A stretch of DNA of 64,000 nucleotides from contig NZ_CP042997.1 of assembly GCF_008087625.1 (NCBI RefSeq), positions 4,712,001-4,776,000 on the forward strand, in the 5' to 3' direction. Source of the DNA: Aquisphaera giovannonii. Its GTDB lineage: Bacteria > Planctomycetota > Planctomycetia > Isosphaerales > Isosphaeraceae. Within the stretch, counting starts at the first letter, position 1, and the number at the start of each line of letters is the position of its first letter. A program made the position numbers and the translations under genes. The notes below the pieces were generated by a model. The model saw only the letters and a program-made list of their open reading frames with translations, made no database searches and had not been told where the DNA came from. Positions 1 through 14,189 of the stretch are shown here, in pieces.

Positions 1-697
1 GCGGCGAGTGGGGCATCGACAGCCCGCGGGCGATCACCCGGCCCGAGTCCACGTCCATCACGATGCCGCCCCCGGCCTTGTTGGCCCGCCAGCCGGCCGG
101 CTCGTCGGTCTCGCCCAGCGCCGTGACGTAGCGAGGGCGGCCGTCGACCATGCCCAGGCCGTTGAGGTGGCAGCGGTCGGTGGGCTCCAGCGCGGTGACG
201 AACGGCGGCCGCCACCGCGGCGCGAAGCTGGCCGAGCCGTCCAGCGTGCAGAGGCAGGAGAACCGGGTGTTGACGACCCAGAGTTCGTTGCCGGTCCCCC
301 AGGCCATCTCGTGGATCTGGATGTTGCCCGTGACATGGCTGGAGCGGGGCAGGAAGCAGGCGTCGTGGCGGCCCGGCGGCGCCAGCCTGGCCGTCACGGC
401 CGGGACGTCGACGAACTCCCAGACCTGGATCTTGGTGCCGACGGCCAGCCGGTCGCCGGCCAGGGCCATGCCCATGGGGGCCTGGAAGCCGCGGAAGTGG
501 GTGTTGAGGTGGTCCCCCTCGTCGCGGACCAGCACGAGCTTGCCGGCCTGGTAGGTGGTGACCAGCAGCGATGCGCCGAGCTGCCGCAAGAGCGAGGGGA
601 AGTTCGACGTGTGCACCGCCCGCAACGGGGCCGGGTCGGCGGCCCCGGTGGGGTCGAGGTCGAGCGTCGGTTCGGCGGGGGAGGTGGCCGTCGCCAT
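1..697 (-). CDS. TIGR03032-type protein, C-terminus cut off by window edge
   Basis: The reading frame opens with ATG at 697 (protein starts MATATSPAEPTLDLD) and stays open to base 1, so about 232 residues are visible and the C-terminus is missing. Recognisable features are LLVTTYQAGKLVLVR, a GFQAPMGMAL segment, IQIHEMAWG and a DRCHLNGLGMVDG segment. These match what I know of the TIGR03032/DUF4915 family, a beta-propeller-like family of unknown function that often sits near surface or glycan genes. No signal peptide is seen, so it is probably cytoplasmic. It is transcribed away from the sigma factor at 1007. The opposite-strand open frame over the same bases is low-complexity and is a shadow. 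Confidence 0.72.
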   Translation of the reverse strand, partial: MATATSPAEPTLDLDPTGAADPAPLRAVHTSNFPSLLRQLGASLLVTTYQAGKLVLVRDEGDHLNTHFRGFQAPMGMALAGDRLAVGTKIQVWEFVDVPAVTARLAPPGRHDACFLPRSSHVTGNIQIHEMAWGTGNELWVVNTRFSCLCTLDGSASFAPRWRPPFVTALEPTDRCHLNGLGMVDGRPRYVTALGETDEPAGWRANKAGGGIVMDVDSGRVIARGLSMPHSP

Positions 698-1006
698 GGT
701 GCCTTGCCTGCTTTCGTCAAGAGGTGAGACGTGGGATCCGCGGCGCATGGGACGATCGCTCCGGCCGCCGGGTCGGACGGGGCGTGTACGAACGGCCGGG
801 GGATCGGTGGGCTGGACGCGCCCGAAGGAGTTCGAGCTCAATATCGAGCGTCGCGGCCCCGGTCGGGCTTCGACCGGGGCCGGATCTCCGCGACTGCCCC
901 TTATACCGCGGGGGTACCGCGATCATTGACCGGGCCCGATGAAAAATCGGCGAGTTCCGTCCACATCCGTTTGAAACCCGCGGTATCCATAAGTATTGTG
1001 GATGAA
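698..1006. other. Divergent intergenic region
   Basis: This is the shared upstream region of the TIGR03032 gene (leftward) and the sigma factor gene (rightward). It becomes more A/T-rich from about 935 to 1006, where a promoter and ribosome site for the sigma gene would be expected. I could not assign -35/-10 boxes with confidence. Confidence 0.4.
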
Positions 1007-1645
1007 ATGTCACCACCCCCAGGTGAGATCCCGGGCCTCGTCGTCCGAGCCGCCGCCGGCGATCGCGTGGCCATTGCTGAGCTGCTCGAGCGCTACCGGG
1101 GCCGGCTGAGGCGGATGGTGGCCTTGCGCCTCGACCCCCGGCTCCAGGGGCGAGTCGACCCCTCGGACGTGATCCAGGAGGGCTACCTGGCGGCGATGCG
1201 GCGGATCGACGAATTCATTCGGAATCCGTCGGTTCCGTTCTATATCTGGCTCCGGTTCCTGGTCGGCCAGCAGGTGCATGACCACTACCGGCGGCACCTG
1301 GCCACGCCCAGCCGCGACGTCGGCCGCGAGGTCTCGATCGATCGGGGTGTCATGCCCGGCGCCAGCACCGGGATCCTGGCGGCCCGGCTCCTCGGCAAGC
1401 AGTCCAGCCCCAGCGACGCGGCGGTGCGGGCCGAGCGGAAGGCCCAGCTCCAGGAGGCTCTCGAACGGATGGACCCGCTGGACCGCGAGGTCCTCGTCCT
1501 GCGCCACTACGAGCAGATGACCAACGGCCACGCCGCCGCGGCCCTGGGCCTGAGCCAATCGGCCGCGAGCAAGCGCTACGCCCGGGCGGTGCAACGGCTC
1601 AGGGAGATCCTGGCCGCCTTGCCGGGCGAGGAGTCCGGGCCCTGA
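1007..1645 (+). CDS. ECF-type RNA polymerase sigma factor, kinase-coupled
   Basis: The protein has 212 residues from ATG 1007 (MSPPPGEIPGLVV). The frame is open further upstream, but that extension is low-complexity and crosses the A/T-rich leader, so 1007 is preferred. Region 2 is seen as the ELLERYRGRLRRMV helix and DPSDVIQEGYLAAMRRI, where DVIQE is typical of core-binding region 2 in planctomycete ECF factors. Region 4 is seen as LDREVLVLRHYEQMTNGHAA followed by the ALGLSQSAASKRYARAVQRL helix-turn-helix. The gene ends two bases before the ATG of a large kinase, so the two are probably translated from one message. This sigma-kinase pairing recurs at 32.8 kb and 63 kb, and regulation by the partner kinase is inferred from that. 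Confidence 0.9.
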   Translation: MSPPPGEIPGLVVRAAAGDRVAIAELLERYRGRLRRMVALRLDPRLQGRVDPSDVIQEGYLAAMRRIDEFIRNPSVPFYIWLRFLVGQQVHDHYRRHLATPSRDVGREVSIDRGVMPGASTGILAARLLGKQSSPSDAAVRAERKAQLQEALERMDPLDREVLVLRHYEQMTNGHAAAALGLSQSAASKRYARAVQRLREILAALPGEESGP

Positions 1646-1647
1646 GC

Positions 1648-6666
<5,019 letters not shown>

Positions 6667-6727
6667 TCGAGGGCCCGGGCGGGCGGCGGCCGGATCGAGG
6701 CGGCAGGATCGCCCTCGACGGACCGAC

Positions 6728-7153
6728 TCACTCCTCCAGCGTCGCGTCCAGGGTGATCTCCGCCTTGAGGAGCTTGGACACCGGGCAGCCGGCCTTGGCC
6801 TTGCCGGTGAGCTCCTCGAACTTCGCCCGGTCGGCGCCGGGGATCTTCGCCTTGAGGGTCAGGTGGACGGCCGTGATGGCGAAGCCGTCGCCCTGCTTGT
6901 CCAGCGTGACGTCGGCCCGCGTCTCCATCCGCTCCGCGGTGAGGCCGGCCTCGCCCAGGATCAGGGACAGCGCCATGGTGAAGCAGCCGGCGTGCGCGGC
7001 GCCGATGAGCTCCTCCGGGTTGGTGCCGGGCTTGCCCTCGAACCGGGCGGCGAAGCCGTAGGGATAGTTCTTCAGGGCGCCGCTGCGAGTGGAGATGGCC
7101 CCCACGCCGTCCTTCAACCCGCCCTGCCACACCGCCGATCCGTAGGTCTTCAT
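6728..7153 (-). CDS. osmC: OsmC-family peroxiredoxin
   Basis: The protein has 141 residues, the normal length for OsmC/Ohr, and starts MKTYGSAVWQGGLKDGVG. OsmC proteins are cytoplasmic thiol peroxidases that reduce organic hydroperoxides with a pair of cysteines. Both are visible: Cys57 in HAGCFTMAL and Cys123 in AGCPVSKLL. The NPEELIGAAHAGC context favours the OsmC branch over Ohr. A good GGAGGA ribosome site lies just upstream of the ATG. It converges on the kinase gene, with 61 bases between stops. The next gene on the same strand is the efflux pump, whose stop lies 80 bases upstream of this start, but there is no sign of a shared function. Confidence 0.93.
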   Translation of the reverse strand: MKTYGSAVWQGGLKDGVGAISTRSGALKNYPYGFAARFEGKPGTNPEELIGAAHAGCFTMALSLILGEAGLTAERMETRADVTLDKQGDGFAITAVHLTLKAKIPGADRAKFEELTGKAKAGCPVSKLLKAEITLDATLEE

Positions 7154-7232
7154 GGGGTCCTCCTCGATGGGGATGCATGCCGGCCCCTCGGCCGGGCCGA
7201 GGGCCGATGATACGACACGCCGAACGCCGCGA

Positions 7233-10200
7233 TCAGGCGTCCGCCCGGCGATCCTCCGGCGAGCGGTCCTGCGCGGCCGGCTCGCGGCCGGGGTGGCCGT
7301 CGCCGTTCCCGTCGGAGGCGACCGGGTGCGAGCCGTTCCCGTCGGGCGCCGGCTGCGGGTGCCCGCCGGAGGGGTGGACGTGGTGCGGGCGGCCGGCGTG
7401 GCCGGGGAGCTGGGCCTCGTCCTCGTCCTCCTCGTCGGCGCCTCGGAGGCGGGCCAGGTAGTCGCCGATCCGCTCGCCCAGGACGTAATAGATCGGGATC
7501 ACGAAGCGGCCCAGCACCGTGCTCACGGCGATGCCGAAGGCGATCACGATGCCCAGCGAGTTCCGGCTGCCGGCGCCGGCGCCGGTCGCCCTGGCCATCG
7601 GCAGCACGCCCATGACGAACGCCAGCGAGGTCATGAGGATCGGCCGGAGCCGCTCGCGCGAGGCCGCCTTGGCGGACTCGATGATGCTCATCCCGCGCTT
7701 CTCGCGCATCTCGACGGCGAACTCGACGATGAGGATCGCGTTCTTGGTCTCCAGGCCGATGAGCATGACCAGGCCGATCTGCCCGAAGACGTCCAGCGGC
7801 ATGTCGAACAGCCACAGGCCCAGGATGGCCCCGAACATGGCCAGCGGGACCGTCAGGACGATGACCGTCGGCCGGATCCAGCTCTCGTACAGCGCGGCCA
7901 TGAACAGGAAGACGCAGACGACCGACAGGGCGAAGATGTACGTCGCCTGGTTGCCGGTCTTCAGCTCCTGGAAGGTCGTCCCGGTCCACTCGTAGTCGAA
8001 TCCCTCCGGGAGGACCTCGGCGGCGATCTGCTGCATCGCCTCGATGGCCTGGCCCGAGCTGAACCCGGGCGCGGGCACGCCGTTGATCTTGGACGAGGCG
8101 AAGAGGTTGTAGTGGGGCACCTCGATCGGCCCGAGCTTGTAGCCGATCTCGCCCAGCGCGCTCAGGGGCACCTTCTCCCCCTTGCGGTTCAGCACGGTCA
8201 GCGCGGCGATGTCCTGCGGCTTGCGGCGGGCCTCGCCCTCCGCCTGCATGAGCACCTTCCAGACCTTGCCGAAGAGGTTGAAGTCGTTGATGTAGTACGC
8301 GCCCAGGTTCGTCTGGAGGGTGGCGAAGACGTCGGAGACCGGCACGTCGAGGCGGCGCGCCTTGACGCGGTCGAGGTCGAACTTGAGCTGCGGGACGCGG
8401 GCGGAGAAGCTGGTGAACGCCACGGCCAGCTCGGGCCGCTTGCGGGCGGCGGCCAGGACCTGGTCGGTGACCCGCTGGAGCGCCTCCACACCCTTGCCGG
8501 CGCGGTCCTCGATCATCACCTCGAAGCCGCCGGTCATGCTCAGGCCGCGGATCGGCGGCGGCTCGATGACCATCACGATCGCCTCGCGGACCGAGGCGAG
8601 CTTCTCCTGGAGCACCCTCGTCAGGGCCCCGGACCGCAGCTCCGGCGCCCGCCGCTCGCGCCACGGGATCAGGGGGAGGAAGATGATGCCGGAGTTGCTC
8701 TGGTTCGTGAGGCTGAGGATGTTCAGCCCCTCCAGCGTCACGACGTGCTCCACGCCGGGCAGCTCCTTGGCGATCTTCTCCACCCGCTTGATGATCCGGC
8801 TCGTCGCCTCGCGGCTCGTGCCGTCGGGCGCCTGGATGTTGACGATCAGGTAGCCCTGGTCCTCCGCCGGGGCGAACGACCTGGGGCGGGTGGCGACCAT
8901 CCAGCCCGTCAGGGCCAGCAGGCCGATCGACGGGATCACGATCGTCCACCAGTGGTGCGCCGTGAACTCCAGGACCGAGTCGTACGAGTCCTCCAGCCAC
9001 TTCATCAGGCGGTTGAACCAGCGGAACAGGAAGAACCGCGTCTCGCCGTGCTGGGCCTTCAGGAACAGCCGGGCCATCGCCGGGCTGAACGTGAGCGAGT
9101 TGAACGCCGAGAAGACGAACGAGAAGACGATCGTCATCGCGAACTGGTTGTACAGCTTCCCGGTCATCCCCGGGATGAACGCCACCGGCACGAAGACCGC
9201 CGCGAGGACCAGCGTGATCGTCACGATGGGCGCCGTGATCTCCGCCATGGCGGCGCGCGACGCGGCCAGCGGGCGGTAGCCGCGTCCCAGGTACTTCTCG
9301 ATGTTCTCCACGACGATGATGGCGTCGTCCACGACCAGGCCGATGGCCAGGATCAGGCCGCAGAGCGTCAGCGTGTTGAGCGAGAACCCGAAGGCCGCCA
9401 TGAGGGCGAACGTGGCCACCAGCGACGTCGGGATGGCCAGCATCGGGATGATCGTGGCCCGGAAGCCCTGGAGGAAGATGAAGACCACCACCATGACGAG
9501 GAGGAACGCCTCGACGAGCGTGTGCAGCACCTCGTCGATGTTCTCCTCGACGTACCGCGTGGTGTCGTACGCCGTGCGGTACTCCAGGCCCGGCGGGAAG
9601 CTCTTCGCCAGCCGGTCCATCTCCCTGCGGACGCTCTCCACGATCGTCAGGGCGTTGCCGTCGGCGTACTGGTAGACGAGGATCGAGCCGGCGGGCTGGC
9701 TGTCCAGGAAGCCCGCCGTCTCGTAGTTCTCCGAGGAGAGCTCCACGCGGGCGACGTCCCTCAGCCGGACGATCGAGCCCTCGTCCTTGCGGCGGACGAT
9801 GATCTCCTCGAACTCCGCCACCTTGGTGAGCCGGCCCTTGACCGTCAGCGGGAACTCGAACGCCTGGCCCTCCGGCACCGGCAGGGCGCCGATCTTGCCG
9901 GCGGCCGCCTGCACGTTCTCCTGCTGCACGGCCTGGATCACCTCCGTCGGCGCGATCCTCAGCTCGGCCATCTTGTTCGGGTCCAGCCAGATCCGCATCG
10001 CGTACTTGCGGCCGAAGACGGTCACGTCGCTCACGCCCGGGATCCGCTTCAGCGCGTCGGCGATGTAGATCTGGCCGTAGTTGTCCAGGAAGTTGGCGTC
10101 GTACCGGCCGTCCGGCGAGATCAGGTTGACGACGCAGACCATGTCCGTGGAGGTCTTCTTGATCGTCACCCCGTACTGCTTCACCTCCGGCGGGAGCTGC

Positions 10201-10547
10201 GGCGTCGCCGTCTGCACCTTGTTCTGGATGTCGACCGCGGCGATGTCCTGGTCGTAGCCGACCTCGAACGTCGCCGTGATGCTCGACACCCCGTTCGCGG
10301 TGCTGCTGGAGCTGAAGTAGATCATCCCCTTGGTGCCGTTGACCTGCTGCTCGATCGGCGTGGTGACCGTCTCGGCCACCGTGAGCGCATCGGCCCCGGT
10401 GTACGTCGTCTGGATCTGCACCTGCGGCGGCGCGATCGGCGGGTACTGGGCGATCGGCAGCAGCGCCGCGCAGATGCCGCCGATGAGGATCATGAGCACG
10501 GCCAGCACGGTCGCGAAGATCGGCCGGGTGATGAAGAAGTTGACCAT
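7233..10547 (-). CDS. RND multidrug efflux transporter, HAE1/AcrB type
   Basis: This 1104-residue inner-membrane pump starts MVNFFITRPIFATVLAVLMI, the classic AcrB-type first helix. The proton-relay motif GLVVDDAIIVVENIEKYL is in the fourth helix, and SRAAMAEITAPIVTITLVL and FALSVVCVFLFMAALYESW mark the fifth and later helix groups. GLETKNAILIVEFA marks the tenth helix. The two large periplasmic loops are present and the length is normal for the family. It should work as a trimer with the adaptor encoded upstream at 10938-12293 and a TolC-like channel that is not in the window. The C-terminal 60 residues are His/Pro/Gly-rich and have no family counterpart. Expression is probably controlled by the TetR gene at 12457. 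Confidence 0.96.
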   Translation of the reverse strand: MVNFFITRPIFATVLAVLMILIGGICAALLPIAQYPPIAPPQVQIQTTYTGADALTVAETVTTPIEQQVNGTKGMIYFSSSSTANGVSSITATFEVGYDQDIAAVDIQNKVQTATPQLPPEVKQYGVTIKKTSTDMVCVVNLISPDGRYDANFLDNYGQIYIADALKRIPGVSDVTVFGRKYAMRIWLDPNKMAELRIAPTEVIQAVQQENVQAAAGKIGALPVPEGQAFEFPLTVKGRLTKVAEFEEIIVRRKDEGSIVRLRDVARVELSSENYETAGFLDSQPAGSILVYQYADGNALTIVESVRREMDRLAKSFPPGLEYRTAYDTTRYVEENIDEVLHTLVEAFLLVMVVVFIFLQGFRATIIPMLAIPTSLVATFALMAAFGFSLNTLTLCGLILAIGLVVDDAIIVVENIEKYLGRGYRPLAASRAAMAEITAPIVTITLVLAAVFVPVAFIPGMTGKLYNQFAMTIVFSFVFSAFNSLTFSPAMARLFLKAQHGETRFFLFRWFNRLMKWLEDSYDSVLEFTAHHWWTIVIPSIGLLALTGWMVATRPRSFAPAEDQGYLIVNIQAPDGTSREATSRIIKRVEKIAKELPGVEHVVTLEGLNILSLTNQSNSGIIFLPLIPWRERRAPELRSGALTRVLQEKLASVREAIVMVIEPPPIRGLSMTGGFEVMIEDRAGKGVEALQRVTDQVLAAARKRPELAVAFTSFSARVPQLKFDLDRVKARRLDVPVSDVFATLQTNLGAYYINDFNLFGKVWKVLMQAEGEARRKPQDIAALTVLNRKGEKVPLSALGEIGYKLGPIEVPHYNLFASSKINGVPAPGFSSGQAIEAMQQIAAEVLPEGFDYEWTGTTFQELKTGNQATYIFALSVVCVFLFMAALYESWIRPTVIVLTVPLAMFGAILGLWLFDMPLDVFGQIGLVMLIGLETKNAILIVEFAVEMREKRGMSIIESAKAASRERLRPILMTSLAFVMGVLPMARATGAGAGSRNSLGIVIAFGIAVSTVLGRFVIPIYYVLGERIGDYLARLRGADEEDEDEAQLPGHAGRPHHVHPSGGHPQPAPDGNGSHPVASDGNGDGHPGREPAAQDRSPEDRRADA

Positions 10548-10937
10548 GAGAGCACCTGCCGGGGCGTGGGGATGGTCGACGATTGGGATCGGGACGCGGG
10601 CCGTGGACGCATGGACGCAGCGCGGGGCATCCGGCCCCGGTGGATCCCCGGCACCCCTTCAATGGTCGGGACGCGACCCTCCGGTCCCCTCCCCCCACCG
10701 TGAGGGAGGGCTAGGGAGAGGGGGGCCTGCGGGCCTGGGGTTGCCGAGCGAGCCTTCACATAAGGGCGGGCCTCGACGAATGATTGCCGGTCTTCCTTTC
10801 ATGCCCGAGGCGGTCGCCCCCTCTCCCTAACCCTCCCCCACGGTGGGGGGAGGGGACATGAAGGGCCTGCCGGCCTAAGTTATGGGCTACGGCAAGGCTT
10901 ACCGGAGGGGCCAAGCGGAGTCTCAGGTGATGAGCCC
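10548..10937. repeat. Intergenic palindromic repeat pair inside the efflux operon
   Basis: The 390-base gap between the adaptor and pump genes holds an imperfect inverted repeat. The left arm is 10686-10723 (core CCACCGTGAGGGAGGG) and the right arm is 10818-10855 (core CCTCCCCCACGGTGGGG), about 95 bases apart. A related single arm occurs at about 46277-46315. If transcribed, the arms would form a long hairpin that could stabilise or attenuate the operon message. No gene is seen here. Confidence 0.6.
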
Positions 10938-12293
10938 TCAGCCCTCGCGGCCGCTCGCCGCGTCGGTGGCGGTCAGCTTCTCGCCCACCGGCTTGGCCAG
11001 GTTCGCCGGCTCGACCTTCACGGGGATGCCGGGGCGGACGAGCTGGAGGCCCTCGACGATCACCTGCACGCCCTCGTCGAGGCCCTTGGAGACGATCCGC
11101 ACCCCCTCGTAGGTCTCGCCCGCTTCGACCCGCCGGGACTCCACCTTGCCGTCCTGGTCCACGACGTAGACGACCGGCCCGGCGCCGGTCTCGATGACGC
11201 ACTGCTCCGGCACGACGACCGCCCCCTGGGAGTGCTCGACCACCGACCGCAGGCGGACGTACTCGCCCGGCAGGATCGAGCCGGCGGCGTTGGGGAACTT
11301 GATCTTGGCCAGGAACGTGGACGTGGTCTGGTCGATCGTGTTGTCGATGAAGTACCACTCGCCCTGCTCGCCGCCCTCCTGGTTGACGCCCAGACCCGGC
11401 CGGATGAGGGTCGCCTTCAGGCCCCGCTTCACCCAGCCGGTGGCCCGCTCCAGGTCCCTGCCGGCCACGCGGACGTCCACGGCCATCGGGTCGAGCTGCT
11501 GGATCGTCGCCAGCTCGCTGAAGGCCCCGCCGCCGGTCGCCTCCGGGCCGACGAGGTTGCCGATCTTCACCCTCGCCTCGCCGATCCGGCCGGTGATCGG
11601 CGCGACCATCCGGCAGTAGCCGAGGTTCAGCTCCGCGTCGCGGACGGCCGCGAGCGACGCCTCCACCTGCGCCTTGGCCGCGAGGATGCCCACCTCGTAG
11701 TCGGCCTCCGCCTGCTGGTAGCTCGCCTCGTCGGCGGCGACCTGGGCCTCGTACTTCTTCCGCTCCGCCTCGGCCCGGTCGAAGTCCTCGCGCGAGCCCG
11801 CCTGGCGGGCCATCAACGCCCGCATGCGGCCCTCCTCCACCACCGCCAGGTGGAGCTGCGCCTTGTCGAGCTGGACCTTTGCCGCGGCGACCTCCCGGCC
11901 CTTCGACTTCTCCGCCTTCGTGAGCGAGGCCTCGGCCTCGTCCTTCCTGGCCTGGGCCGACTTCAGCGCGACCTTGTACGGCTCCTCGTCGATCACGAAC
12001 AGGAGGTCGCCGGCCTTGACCGTCGTGCCCTCCTTGAAGTGCCGCTCCGTGAGGAACCCGCGCACCCGCGCCCGGATCACCACCTCCTCGATCGCCCGGG
12101 TCGTCCCGTTGGTGATCGACTCGATCGGCACGTCCATCCGCCGCGACGGCACGACGCCCACCGTCGGCGCCGCCGGCGCCGGCGGCGCGCCCTGGTTGCG
12201 GCAGCCGCCCAGGGCCGCCAGCACCACGCAGGCCGCGACGGGCCCGGCCCACTTCACCCGCCGGGGGGTTGACGATGATGCGACGCCGTTCAC
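10938..12293 (-). CDS. RND efflux periplasmic adaptor (membrane fusion lipoprotein)
   Basis: The open frame can begin at a TTG at 12311, but a GTG at 12293 has AGGGA at suitable spacing and gives MNGVASSSTPRRVKWAG, so 12293 is preferred (451 residues). A signal peptide ends in a lipobox-like LAALGGC, so the mature protein is probably a lipoprotein. The N-terminal barrel segment GFLTERHFKEGTTVKAGDLLFVI is typical of AcrA/MexA. A long Ala/Glu/Lys coiled-coil hairpin (about 100-185) and NLGYCRMVAPITGRIGEARV follow, which is the lipoyl-domain return strand. It should link the pump encoded downstream to an outer-membrane channel and is the first gene of the efflux operon. Confidence 0.94.
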   Translation of the reverse strand: MNGVASSSTPRRVKWAGPVAACVVLAALGGCRNQGAPPAPAAPTVGVVPSRRMDVPIESITNGTTRAIEEVVIRARVRGFLTERHFKEGTTVKAGDLLFVIDEEPYKVALKSAQARKDEAEASLTKAEKSKGREVAAAKVQLDKAQLHLAVVEEGRMRALMARQAGSREDFDRAEAERKKYEAQVAADEASYQQAEADYEVGILAAKAQVEASLAAVRDAELNLGYCRMVAPITGRIGEARVKIGNLVGPEATGGGAFSELATIQQLDPMAVDVRVAGRDLERATGWVKRGLKATLIRPGLGVNQEGGEQGEWYFIDNTIDQTTSTFLAKIKFPNAAGSILPGEYVRLRSVVEHSQGAVVVPEQCVIETGAGPVVYVVDQDGKVESRRVEAGETYEGVRIVSKGLDEGVQVIVEGLQLVRPGIPVKVEPANLAKPVGEKLTATDAASGREG

Positions 12294-12337
12294 GTTCCCG
12301 TCCCTCAGCAACCGCGGGGGCCCGCCGTTCGGGACAA

Positions 12338-12353
12338 GTCAACGCCCGTTGAC
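12338..12353. promoter_or_regulatory. Perfect palindrome, likely TetR operator 1
   Basis: GTCAACG-CC-CGTTGAC is a perfect 7-base inverted repeat in the 163-base divergent region between the adaptor and the TetR regulator. Its position and symmetry fit a TetR-family operator. The binding protein is inferred. Confidence 0.65.
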
Positions 12354-12391
12354 CTGCATTGACAGACACTCTAAGCCCGGCGATACTCTAA

Positions 12392-12407
12392 GTCAACCCC
12401 CGTTTAC
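12392..12407. promoter_or_regulatory. Second operator-like palindrome
   Basis: GTCAACCCCCGTTTAC repeats operator 1 with one mismatched position between arms, 54 bases downstream of it. Between the two lie direct copies of ACTCTAAG at 12368-12375 and 12385-12392. Two operators would let one regulator control both its own gene and the efflux operon. Confidence 0.55.
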
Positions 12408-12456
12408 TTCACGCGTTGACGCCCGGGGGCGGGGCGTCGCGGCCCGGAGGAGAGGC

Positions 12457-13101
12457 ATGACCAGAGCCGTTCACGGCCCGGCGCCCCGGAGGCGGGACGC
12501 CTCCCTGACGCGCGAGGCGATCCTGGCGGCGGCCACGCGGCGGTTCGCGCAGCGGGGGTACGAGCATGCGGGGGTCCGGGAGATCGCCTCGGACGCCGGG
12601 GTGACGGCCGCGCTGGTCAACCGCTACTTCGACTCCAAGGAGGGGCTCTTCGCCGAGGTCATCGAGCGTGCGTTCGTCTCCAAGATCCGCTTCGAGGACC
12701 GCGCGACGCTGGCCGAGCAGTTCGCGCGGCTGATGGTCTACAACAAGGACGACGAGCCGGACGACGAGCGGACGATCCTGCTCCTGCTGCTCCGCTCGGC
12801 GACCGAGCCCCGCGCGGCGGAGGTCCTCCGCACCAACCTGGAGGACAGGCACCTGAAGCCCCTCGCCGCGGCCCTCGACGGCCCGGACGGTGCCGTCCGG
12901 GCCGCGCTCGTCATGGCCCACCTCGCCGGCTTCGCCATGATCGACCAGATGATCGCCCCGGCGTCGCTCGCAGGTGCCGACCGCGAGCGGCTCGTCGCCC
13001 TGCTCACGGAGGGCCTGTCCGTCTACATCGACCCGCCCGCGCCGTCGGCCTCGCGGGACACCATCCCGGCGCGCGGCGGGCGGAGGAGGGCGCCTGCATG
13101 A
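12457..13101 (+). CDS. TetR-family regulator of the efflux operon
   Basis: The protein has 214 residues from ATG 12457, preceded by GGAGGAGAGG; the frame is open further upstream but crosses the operators. The N-terminal helix-turn-helix is clear: [39 protein letters not shown] and [10 protein letters not shown]. The C-terminal half is a ligand-binding TetR domain. It diverges from the adaptor/pump genes, and the palindromes at 12338 and 12392 lie between them, so local repression of the efflux operon released by a pump substrate is the likely role (inference). Its last four bases overlap the start of the exonuclease gene. Confidence 0.93.
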   Translation: MTRAVHGPAPRRRDASLTREAILAAATRRFAQRGYEHAGVREIASDAGVTAALVNRYFDSKEGLFAEVIERAFVSKIRFEDRATLAEQFARLMVYNKDDEPDDERTILLLLLRSATEPRAAEVLRTNLEDRHLKPLAAALDGPDGAVRAALVMAHLAGFAMIDQMIAPASLAGADRERLVALLTEGLSVYIDPPAPSASRDTIPARGGRRRAPA

Positions 13102-13655
13102 GCGAGATCTACGTCAGCACCGACGTCGAGACCGACGGCCCGATCCCTGGGCCGCATTCGATGCTCAGCTTCGGCTCGGCGGCCTACACGCCCGACAAGC
13201 GGCTCGTCGCCACCTTCGAGGCGAACCTCCAGACCTTGCCGGGCGCGGAGGGCCATCCCGACACCATGGCCTGGTGGCGGACACAGCCGGAGGCCTGGGC
13301 CGCCCACCGGGAGAATCCCCGCGACCCGGCCGAGGTCATGCCCGAGTACGTCGCCTGGATCAAGGCCCTCCCGGGCAAGCCCGTCTTCGTCGCCTACCCG
13401 GCGGGATTCGATTTCCTGTTCATCTACTGGTACCTCATCCGCTTCGCCGGCGAGTCCCCGTTCTCGTTCTCCGCGCTCGACATCAAGACCTACGCCATGG
13501 CCGTCCTCGGCACCGAGTACCGCAACGCCACCAAGCGGAACATGCCCAAGGCGTGGTTCGACAAACTCCCGCACACCCACAAGGCCCTCGACGACGCCAT
13601 CGGCCAGGGCGCCCTCTTCTGCAACATGCTGGCGGCCAACCCGCGGAAGAAGTAG
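13098..13655 (+). CDS. DEDDh-type 3'-5' exonuclease-like protein
   Basis: The protein has 185 residues and its ATG overlaps the TetR stop (ATGA). Exonuclease motif I is STDVETDGP (Asp9, Glu11). Motif II is in [17 protein letters not shown] and motif III is [14 protein letters not shown] with the expected His and Asp. This is the fold of DnaQ, RNase T and oligoribonuclease. The short length and lack of partner domains fit a stand-alone small exonuclease. The substrate (DNA or short RNA) is not evident. Overlap with the TetR gene implies co-transcription, but no functional link to efflux is obvious. Confidence 0.82.
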   Translation: MSEIYVSTDVETDGPIPGPHSMLSFGSAAYTPDKRLVATFEANLQTLPGAEGHPDTMAWWRTQPEAWAAHRENPRDPAEVMPEYVAWIKALPGKPVFVAYPAGFDFLFIYWYLIRFAGESPFSFSALDIKTYAMAVLGTEYRNATKRNMPKAWFDKLPHTHKALDDAIGQGALFCNMLAANPRKK

Positions 13656-14189
13656 CAGCCGCCTCCGCCCGGCGACCGGGCGAGCCGCGGCCGGCCAGGC
13701 CGTTGAAAGGGACGCAACCTCGCGCGCGGGCCGGGGCGATCCCGCGGCATCGCCTGCGGCTCCGCCGCAGCCACCCGGAGGGGCGCGCCGGGCCTCGGAT
13801 CGGGCGCACGAGCCATGGGTGGCTGTGGCGGAGCGCAGCGACGCCACGGTCGGGCAGGCCGTTGCGAGGGACGCAACCTCGCGCGCGGGCCGGGGCGATC
13901 CCGCGGCATCGCCGGCGGCTCTGCCGCAGCCGCCCGGAGGGCAGGTCCGGGCGCCGGGCCTCATCGCGAGAGCCGGCCTCGGCCGGCGAACGCGTGAGCC
14001 GCGGCGGCCGTGTGCATCGGAAGCCCCCCGGGCCGAGGCCCGTTTGGACCCGTTTCGTTCGGGATTTCGCCGCGATTTCGCTGGACGACGCGCCCGCGCC
14101 GGTGTCCAATGCACCGGCGCGGGGCCGAGGCCGGGGCCGCGCCCACCCGTCATCACGTCAGGGCCGCTCCTCCAGCGCGAGGCAACACG
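13656..14189. repeat. GC-rich palindromic repeat cluster (family R1)
   Basis: This 534-base gap holds two copies of a unit containing CCCGCGGCATCGCC followed by GCCGCAGCC(A/G)CCCGG, at about 13738 and 13897. A complementary unit, GGTGGCTGTGGCGGAGCGCA, starts at 13818. Each copy of the first unit is preceded by GGGACGCAACCTCGCGCGCG. The two unit types can pair into hairpins. The same family occurs at 39.7-40.0 kb. Frames open through it are compositional. Confidence 0.75.

Noticed and set aside
8-727. Plus-strand frame of 239 codons at the left edge
   Set aside because: The minus-strand frame from 697 encodes a recognisable TIGR03032-type protein over the same bases.
7152-10703. A 1183-codon frame opposite the RND pump
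   Set aside because: The minus-strand frame is a textbook AcrB-type pump; the plus-strand frame has no recognisable domain and an Asp/Arg/His-rich composition typical of antisense frames in high-GC DNA.
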